DNA of 10,439 nt from Chloroflexota bacterium (lineage in GTDB: Bacteria > Chloroflexota > FW602-bin22 > JAMCYS01), in contig JAJZQK010000063.1 in the NCBI GenBank assembly GCA_021847625.1, positions 1 through 10,439 on the forward strand, written 5' to 3'. Both the position numbers and the translations under genes were made by a program. Shown here one piece after another: positions 5,861-10,439 of this stretch. The stretch's first letter is position 1. Each line of letters starts with the position of its first letter. The notes beneath the pieces are model-generated. The model made no database searches, had not been told where the DNA came from, and saw only the letters and a list, made by a program, of their open reading frames with translations.

Positions 5861-6678
5861 GGCCGGCGCTTCTCATAGACGTAACCAAATGCATCGGCTG
5901 CGAGGAATGCGTGAAGGCCTGCGTCAAGGTCAATAACCTCGGCGTGTATAAGCCGGGAGGGGACCCGCAAATACAGGATACCGGAGACGGTCTGTCGGCC
6001 AAACGGTGGACGGCAGTGGTGCCTCAGGCCGGGCAACACTTCGTGCGCAAGCAGTGCCGCCATTGCCTGGAACCGGCCTGTGTCTCCGCCTGCCCCGTGG
6101 GGGCGATGCAGAAGTCGCCCGAAGGGCCGGTTATCTACGATAAGGCAATCTGTATGGGCTGCCGCTACTGCATGGTGGCCTGCCCGTTCGGCATTCCGCG
6201 CTACGAGTGGAGTTCGCCTGTTCCGTACGTCAACAAGTGCGTGATGTGTTATGCGCGGCTCAAGGACGGCAATCTACCTGCGTGCGCCGAGGCTTGCCCC
6301 ACGCGGGCGACGATCTTCGGCGATAGGGACGAGCTTATCGCTGAAGCGACGCACCGACTGCAGGCCGAACCCAACAAGTACATCCACCACGTCTACGGTG
6401 CCGACGAGGTCGGCGGCACCTCCGTGTTGTACGTCTCGGATATCGACTTGGGCTTCCTCAACTACAAGAACCCCCTTCCTCCGGAGCCTGTTCCCAATCT
6501 AACGTGGGCGGTCATGCAGCAGATACCGACAGTGGCCGTGGGCATGGCGGTGGCGTCGAGCGGTGTCTACTGGGTAATCGAGCGACGCATGCGGATGGCC
6601 CGGCTTAAGAGAGAAGAGGAACGGCGGCGTCGAGCTGAAGAGAAGAGCCACCGTCAGGAAGGGGTGGAGAAACAATGA
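5857..6678 (+). CDS. Four-cluster [4Fe-4S] ferredoxin subunit (DsrO/HmcB/HybA-like) with C-terminal membrane anchor
   Basis: This 273-residue electron-transfer subunit has 16 cysteines in four groups: 12/15/18/22, 67/70/75/79, 99/102/105/109 and 128/131/143/147. The groups include CxxCx4CxxxC and CxxCx11CxxxC, the signature of the DmsB/PsrB/HybA family that docks on NrfD-type proteins. One probable membrane helix (about 222-241) is followed by a strongly basic tail with RRMRMARLKR and RRRR. HybA has a similar C-terminal anchor. ATG 5857 overlaps the previous stop (ATGA) and is preceded by GGAGGGGAGG. The first cysteine group starts at residue 12, so there is no room for a Tat signal. Yet the basic tail predicts a C-in, N-out anchor, which would place the clusters in the periplasm; this conflict is unresolved. 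It is coupled to the next gene through another ATGA. Confidence 0.9.
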   Translation: MRPALLIDVTKCIGCEECVKACVKVNNLGVYKPGGDPQIQDTGDGLSAKRWTAVVPQAGQHFVRKQCRHCLEPACVSACPVGAMQKSPEGPVIYDKAICMGCRYCMVACPFGIPRYEWSSPVPYVNKCVMCYARLKDGNLPACAEACPTRATIFGDRDELIAEATHRLQAEPNKYIHHVYGADEVGGTSVLYVSDIDLGFLNYKNPLPPEPVPNLTWAVMQQIPTVAVGMAVASSGVYWVIERRMRMARLKREEERRRRAEEKSHRQEGVEKQ

Positions 6679-8537
6679 ACCGGCGTAGCGTCGTCAAAGA
6701 TATACTCTGGGTGCTCGTCACAGCGGGGTTCGTGGCGGCCCTTGTCCGCTTTGTCCGGGGACTGGGCGCGACGACGAACCTGAACGACGCCGCTCCGTGG
6801 GGCCTCTGGATCGGCTTCGACGTGGTTGCCGGGGTGGCCCTGGCCGCCGGGGGTTTCACCGTCGCCGGTGCGGTCTACATATTTCACTTGGAGAAGTACC
6901 GGCCGGTCTTGCGTCCGGCGATCCTCACCGCCTTCCTGGGCTACGTGGCCGTCATCGTCGGCCTGATGGCCGATTTGGGCGCCCCCTGGAACATCTGGAG
7001 GCCGGTGATCAACTGGCAGCACCACTCGGTGCTGTTCGAAGTCGCCTGGTGCGTGATGCTCTACACGACGGTGCTGGGGCTTGAGTTTCTGCCTGCCGTT
7101 CTCGAACATCCCCTGTTCCGGGGGCGAGTGTTTCAGACCATACTCCACTGGTTGAAGCGACTAACCCTGCCGGTGGTGATTACCGGTATCGTCCTGTCCA
7201 CGCTGCACCAGTCGTCTCTGGGGTCCCTGCTGCTGATAATGCCGTTCCGGATCCATCCGCTGTGGTATAGCCCCCTTCTGCCGTTTCTGTTCTTCCTCTC
7301 GGCCGTCGCGCTGGGGCTGATGATGGTTACACTGGAGGGCTTTTTTTCCGCCTTCGTCTACCGGCACGAACTAGAGCTCGACTTGTTCTCCGGCCTCGGG
7401 AAGGCTGCTGCCGTAGTCCTCTGGGTCCTCTTGGGCGTTAGGATCGGCGACCTCGTGCTGCGGGGCGTGCTTCCAGGTGCCATCGATGGATCGTGGCAGA
7501 GCGTGCTGTTTCTGGTGGAGATATCCATTAGTGCCCTGATTCCCGCCATCCTGCTCTCGATAGCTGCCACCCGCAACAGCCGACATGGATTGGGCACGGC
7601 ATCTCTCCTCACGGTCTCTGGCATGATTCTGAATCGGCTTTCCGCGAGCGTGATCGCCGTCGAGAGGCCGGCTGGCACTACGTACTTCCCTAGCTGGGTG
7701 GAGTTCGCAGTCAGCATTGGTATCGTATCGGGCGCGGTGTTGGTGTTTCTCTTCTGCACGGAGAACTTGAAGATCTTCGGCCCGCGGAGCATACGCGAGG
7801 CCGAACGGATCTCCCGCTACACTAGACCTCGCTTCGACCGCTTGACGAAGGTCCTGATTGGCGAAACGCTCCGGGACACCGTCGCCCGCAGGTCGGGCAC
7901 GCTCGTGGTCGTAATTACCCTGGCGCTCACGGTCATGCCACAGCGAGCCTGGACTGCCGACCAGACGGCAGCTGCTCCCGTGCAGCCTGTCCGTGGACTG
8001 AACGTCCTGCAGATCAACGGCGACGGCGACTCAGCCTTCGTCAGCTTCGATCACCAGGCGCACGTGGACCTTCTGAAGGATGGGGATTCCGCGGTGAGTG
8101 CGACCGAACAGGATGCGTGCACCGTTTGCCATCACTTGAGCGACGGGGCAGTGTCAGTTGCGGGACAGACGCAAAGCAACCTCGCCGCAGAGCCGCAGCC
8201 GGCTGCCGGGCCGCCCTCGTGCGGGGAATGCCACTCGGACCTGAATAGTCCGACGTCCATACTCAACCACGACTTCCACGTGGCGGTGGTGGTGCCGGGG
8301 GGCAACCAGTCGTGTGATGTGTGCCACGAAGGGGGGCACTCGGCCAGCACCGCGGTCCAGTGTGTGGAGTGTCACACGAACATGTGCCCCAGCGAGGACG
8401 GGGCGCCTTTCAACTATATGGCGCCATCCTACGTGGATGCTATGCACGACCTCTGCATCGGCTGTCACGAGACGGAGGCTCAGAAGCTGAACAAACCGCG
8501 GTTGCCTTCCTGCGCTACCTGCCATCAGGGCAACTAA
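6675..8537 (+). CDS. NrfD/DsrP/HmcC-like quinone-interacting membrane protein fused to a hexahaem class III-like cytochrome c
   Basis: This 620-residue protein is one uninterrupted frame. Residues 1-365 are NrfD family, HybB/DsrP subgroup: about ten helices, with PWGLWIGFDVVAGVALAAGG (41-60) as hallmark, and RxP and EFLPAVLEHP loops. A basic cytoplasmic linker (370-406) leads to an eleventh hydrophobic segment, 407-422, preceded by RR and followed by AWTAD. That segment looks like a former signal peptide. Residues 430-620 carry six CxxCH motifs, with cysteines first at 482, 516, 547, 563, 594 and 613. They begin with FDHQAH before CTVCHH, typical of cytochrome c3/HmcA folds. Seven further histidines (460, 463, 487, 532, 535, 555, 591) suffice for bis-His ligation of all six haems. 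Ten helices leave the linker inside, and the eleventh exports the cytochrome domain, so the topology is consistent. ATG overlaps the previous stop. In Dsr and Hmc complexes these two parts are separate genes. Confidence 0.93.
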   Translation: MNRRSVVKDILWVLVTAGFVAALVRFVRGLGATTNLNDAAPWGLWIGFDVVAGVALAAGGFTVAGAVYIFHLEKYRPVLRPAILTAFLGYVAVIVGLMADLGAPWNIWRPVINWQHHSVLFEVAWCVMLYTTVLGLEFLPAVLEHPLFRGRVFQTILHWLKRLTLPVVITGIVLSTLHQSSLGSLLLIMPFRIHPLWYSPLLPFLFFLSAVALGLMMVTLEGFFSAFVYRHELELDLFSGLGKAAAVVLWVLLGVRIGDLVLRGVLPGAIDGSWQSVLFLVEISISALIPAILLSIAATRNSRHGLGTASLLTVSGMILNRLSASVIAVERPAGTTYFPSWVEFAVSIGIVSGAVLVFLFCTENLKIFGPRSIREAERISRYTRPRFDRLTKVLIGETLRDTVARRSGTLVVVITLALTVMPQRAWTADQTAAAPVQPVRGLNVLQINGDGDSAFVSFDHQAHVDLLKDGDSAVSATEQDACTVCHHLSDGAVSVAGQTQSNLAAEPQPAAGPPSCGECHSDLNSPTSILNHDFHVAVVVPGGNQSCDVCHEGGHSASTAVQCVECHTNMCPSEDGAPFNYMAPSYVDAMHDLCIGCHETEAQKLNKPRLPSCATCHQGN

Positions 8538-8560
8538 TCTCTCCCGCGCTTCGTACCTCA

Positions 8561-8590
8561 GGCAGCGGACATCCGCAAGTGTCCGCCGCC
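8561..8590 (+). other. Strong hairpin 23 nt after the operon stop
   Basis: GGCAGCGGACA (8561-8571) pairs with TGTCCGCCGCC (8580-8590) with a single A/C mismatch and an 8-nt loop. C-rich sequence follows rather than a T-run, so it is either a non-canonical terminator or an mRNA 3'-end-protecting structure for the four-gene transcript. Confidence 0.5.
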
Positions 8591-8672
8591 CCCCGCTCTC
8601 CCACGCGTCACCTGCTAAATGGCCCGGCCTCATCCCTGCTGCACGATTGGCCGGTGGAATAGCCCAGCTGCC

Positions 8673-8774
8673 GCTCTGCCGTCATTCCCGCGGAAGCGGG
8701 AATCCATCCGGTCCTCTGCCAAACCGGAGACTGGATCCCCGCCTGCGCGGGGATGACAGGAACGCCGGCAGAGC
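8673..8774. repeat. REP/MITE-like nested inverted repeat
   Basis: The outer arms are GCTCTGCC (8673-8680) and GGCAGAGC (8767-8774). Inside are two hairpins that are imperfect reverse complements of each other: GTCATTCCCGC-GGAA-GCGGGAAT (8681-8702) and ATCCCCGC-CTGC-GCGGGGATGAC (8735-8757). Around them lie matching ATCCATCCGGT and ACCGGAGACTGGAT. The core (GTCATTCCCGCGnAAGCGGGAATCC) is the widespread dispersed palindromic element whose translation gives spurious HSRGSGNP / PAGGDP peptides. It lies in an intergenic region just after the operon. Non-autonomous, probably moved or spread in trans; no transposase is in the window. Confidence 0.8.
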
Positions 8775-9255
8775 CTGCATGACCCCTCCCGGTAGTGAGC
8801 ACCCCGGCAGCAACGGCTATGTCGGACTACTTGATCGGGAGTTTGGCCCTGGCACCGGGTTATGGCGACCACATGCCTTTGCGACATGTTTGGTAGGGAC
8901 CAGTGCCGCAGATTGTCCGAGGGGGGATGCCGGTGCCGCCCGATGGGACGGGATACGCCCTGGCTTGCTCGCGTCTGGTGTTACGGACGTCCCCGGACAT
9001 TCTCGTGTTAGCTCAGTGAGTGCTATGACCGGCCGTCAAGGAGAGGTCCGGCAACTCGATTCGCAGAGTGCCAGCCAACGCCACCTCCCGGCCACGTCGG
9101 CAGTATCACCGTGCACATGCTTTCAAACGTTGGCGGGATGGTGCCTGTCCTTTGAGGCCGTCTCACTGGTCGGGGCCAGGCTGATGCACCATTGTGACTG
9201 CAGCCCTCTTGGCATGCAAGTCTGTAGGTACGATGGTGGCCCGACAGGAAGGTAG
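8775..9255. other. Gene-free stretch
   Basis: About 480 bp with no frame resembling a protein; the open frames crossing it start inside the inverted repeat and have no recognisable domain. I see no tRNA, CRISPR or recognisable riboswitch. One loose dyad, CACCAT (about 9187) and ATGGTG (about 9233), precedes the promoter at 9256. It may be decayed DNA or an unrecognised leader or small RNA region. Confidence 0.4.
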
Positions 9256-9284
9256 TTGACACCGATTTACCGAGGCTGTATAAT
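9256..9284 (+). promoter_or_regulatory. Perfect consensus sigma-70 promoter of the second MerR gene
   Basis: TTGACA (9256-9261), a 17-bp spacer, and TATAAT (9279-9284) match the consensus at all 12 positions with optimal spacing. The spacer holds a short direct repeat, ACCGA-TTT-ACCGA (9261-9273), rather than a palindrome. A promoter this strong for a regulator suggests it must be held down by a repressor, possibly the MerR protein itself. AGGAGG (9300-9305) follows. Confidence 0.85.
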
Positions 9285-9312
9285 GAGGTGACCATGAGCA
9301 GGAGGCAAACCG

Positions 9313-9738
9313 TTGGGTGAGAAGCCGCTCTACACCATAAGCGTCGTCGCCGATCTCATCGGCGTGGGCCAGGCCACGCTGCGCGAATGGGAACGCCAAG
9401 GCTTGCTATGTCCGTCACGGCGAAATGGCCTTCGTCTGTACTCTGACAACGACTTGCTTCGCCTTCGCTTCATCGCCGGGCTCCTCGAAAAGGGCATTAA
9501 CCTGGCGGGGGCGAAGTATCTTATCTCGCTCTATCCTTGCTGGTCGCTTGACGGCTGTCCGCAATGCACGCGCAAGACCACGCGGTCGGATTGTGCTCGC
9601 GTATGCTGGAAAGAGGAGGGAACCTACTGCGTCACCGCTCTTGACGACGTCGACCTTTGCCGTACCTGCGAGTATAACCCTGAGCGTCGTGCTGGCGATA
9701 CTTCCGATTCGCCCGTCGGGGCCTCCACCTGCAAATAG
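9313..9738 (+). CDS. MerR-family transcriptional regulator with C-terminal cysteine-rich domain (paralogue 2)
   Basis: This 141-residue protein starts at TTG 9313, 7 nt after AGGAGG. The N-terminal winged helix (residues 5-75: YTISVVADLIGV, ATLREWERQGLLCPSRR, YSDNDLLRLRF) matches MerR/HspR proteins. Residues 74-119 carry the same seven cysteines as the regulator at 2142 (here C76, C82, C85, C98, C106, C116, C119). Spacing is identical except for two extra residues between C85 and C98. Additional cysteines at 33, 94 and 140 are not shared. INLAGAKYLISLYPCW corresponds to FNLAGARAYLRLYPCW in the paralogue. It is the last gene before cysteine synthase, 434 nt downstream on the same strand. A role in sulfur, Fe-S or redox control is plausible from the cysteines and context but not shown. 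The family call is firm; ligand and regulon are unknown. Confidence 0.88.
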   Translation: MGEKPLYTISVVADLIGVGQATLREWERQGLLCPSRRNGLRLYSDNDLLRLRFIAGLLEKGINLAGAKYLISLYPCWSLDGCPQCTRKTTRSDCARVCWKEEGTYCVTALDDVDLCRTCEYNPERRAGDTSDSPVGASTCK

Positions 9739-10172
9739 ACCCCCCGCCAAGTCTTCACGTTGCCAGTATCAACCTGGGTTTGGAGCAGGCCTGAGCGAAT
9801 CCTGTCGGCCCAGTATTCTGCTTCGCTTCTGCCCGCTCCCTCGCGGGGCGCCTTGCAGGACCAGAACACCAACGTTGAAGTGAGCAGTGAACATCTAGGC
9901 CGGCAGTTCGGCAGAGACGAACATTCCCTCGGGGCTTCGGCGTTACCTTGACGCGGGCTTTCCTCCACTGCGCCTGCGACGGTTTGGAGGGCCGGAGGTC
10001 TTATCTGCCTCTCACTATTCGCTAACGTGGCCCTAATCTCCCGAAGCGACGATTGGGCCCAGCAATCGCGTCCCGGCCCGGCGCGGTCTTGGGTCTTCAC
10101 ACAGCTGCCGACGGACGGAAGTGCAGGCTGCCGCCGGCGTCCGCTCGGTCGGGCCGCAAATGGAGGTACCAG
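9739..10172. other. 434-nt leader region upstream of cysteine synthase
   Basis: No gene is seen here. Several foldable elements occur: CGGCGTTA-CCT-TGACGC near 9939-9953, CGATTG-GGCCCAG-CAATCG (10050-10068), and a 9-bp stem with one bulged C (10108-10116 with 10139-10148) ending 13 nt before the GGAGG of cysK. I could not recognise a T-box, SAM riboswitch or other known class, nor a convincing sigma-70 promoter. A long structured 5' leader on a cysteine gene would be expected for regulated expression, but the evidence is weak. Confidence 0.4.
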
Positions 10173-10439
10173 ATGGCGAACATCTATGACGATATCACAC
10201 GGACGATCGGGCGCACCCCGCTGGTGCGCCTCAACAAGGTGACGGATGGGGCGGGGGCGGTCGTCGCCGCCAAGTTGGAGAGCTTCAACCCACTTAGCAG
10301 CGTGAAGGACAGAATCGGCGTCTCGATGATCGACGAGGCGGAGAAGGTCGGCCACCTCCGTCCCGGCATGACGATCGTGGAGCCGACGAGCGGGAACACC
10401 GGCATTGCCCTGGCCTTCGTCGCTGCCGCCAGGGGCTAC
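10173..10439 (+). CDS. cysK: Cysteine synthase (O-acetylserine sulfhydrylase), N-terminal part
   Basis: The first 89 residues of a fold-type II PLP enzyme run off the window end. It would make L-cysteine from O-acetylserine and sulfide in the cytoplasm. [16 protein letters not shown] (8-23) is the family N-terminus. Lys45 in [11 protein letters not shown] is the PLP Schiff-base lysine, and TSGNTG (72-77) binds the substrate carboxylate and PLP. ATG 10173 has GGAGG at 10162-10166, 6 nt upstream. CysK, CysM and cystathionine beta-synthase cannot be fully separated without the C-terminus, but GRTPLVRL and SSVKDRI fit CysK best. It supplies cysteine, the sulfur donor for the many Fe-S proteins in this neighbourhood. 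Confidence 0.93.
   Translation, partial: MANIYDDITRTIGRTPLVRLNKVTDGAGAVVAAKLESFNPLSSVKDRIGVSMIDEAEKVGHLRPGMTIVEPTSGNTGIALAFVAAARGY

Noticed and set aside
8630..8887. 85-codon minus-strand frame with CHPRAGGDPV
   Set aside because: It is the classic spurious peptide produced by the same palindromic repeat read on the other strand.
8647..9255. 202-codon open frame on the + strand after the operon
   Set aside because: Its N-terminal part is the translation of the inverted repeat (HSRGSGNPSGPLPNRR type peptide), the rest has no domain character, and there is no ribosome binding site.
10150..10172. T-box-like sequence (GGAGGTACC) before cysK
   Set aside because: It only loosely resembles the T-box GGTGGTACC; the core is better explained as the ribosome binding site, and no antiterminator/terminator pair was found.
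9624..10355. 243-codon minus-strand open frame
   Set aside because: It overlaps both the second MerR gene and the start of cysK, lacks a recognisable domain, and is explained by high GC content.

Overview
This window comes from a GC-rich, probably anaerobic bacterium. AGGAGG-type ribosome binding sites and near-consensus sigma-70 promoters indicate Bacteria. The gene content is rich in iron-sulfur, radical-SAM and multihaem proteins, which indicates an anaerobic respiratory lifestyle. I cannot assign a phylum from this sequence alone; Chloroflexota/Dehalococcoidia-like or other deep anaerobic lineages are possible but untested. All real genes are on the + strand.

Layout. 1-154: 3' end of an ABC-2 type permease, apparently cut short by an amber codon inside its last membrane helix. 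248-1705: an Mrp/NBP35-type Fe-S carrier ATPase and a small 2[4Fe-4S] ferredoxin. 1706-2141: a gene-free stretch ending in a good promoter. 2142-2570: a MerR-family regulator with a cysteine-rich C-terminal domain, closed by an intrinsic terminator that overlaps its stop codon. 2789-3598: a COG0731-like radical SAM protein behind a leader with an 18-bp dyad and foldable RNA. 3698-8537: a tightly packed four-gene operon. 8538-9255: no gene, but a hairpin and a roughly 100-bp nested inverted repeat. 9256-9738: a second MerR regulator of the same cysteine-rich type under a perfect consensus sigma-70 promoter. 10173-end: the start of cysteine synthase.

The centre of interest is the 3698-8537 operon. 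It encodes a cytoplasmic HdrD/DsrK/HmcF-like CCG-domain protein, a NarI/DsrM/HmcE-like cytochrome b, a four-cluster ferredoxin subunit (DsrO/HmcB/HybA-like) and an NrfD/DsrP/HmcC-like membrane protein. The NrfD-like protein is fused in one reading frame to a hexahaem class III-like cytochrome c. Together these give a complete transmembrane redox complex of the Dsr/Hmc/Tmc class. It would connect periplasmic cytochromes and probably the quinone pool to cytoplasmic thiol/disulfide chemistry. The order (K-M-O-P+J in Dsr terms) and the P+J fusion are unusual. The ferredoxin subunit lacks a Tat signal although its C-terminal helix looks N-out.

The two MerR paralogues bracket the radical SAM gene and the operon. 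They share seven cysteines in nearly fixed spacing, in place of the usual MerR dimerisation coiled coil, so they look like a metal, Fe-S or redox-responsive pair. Whether they control the operon is inference; the sequence shows only their placement and promoter architecture.
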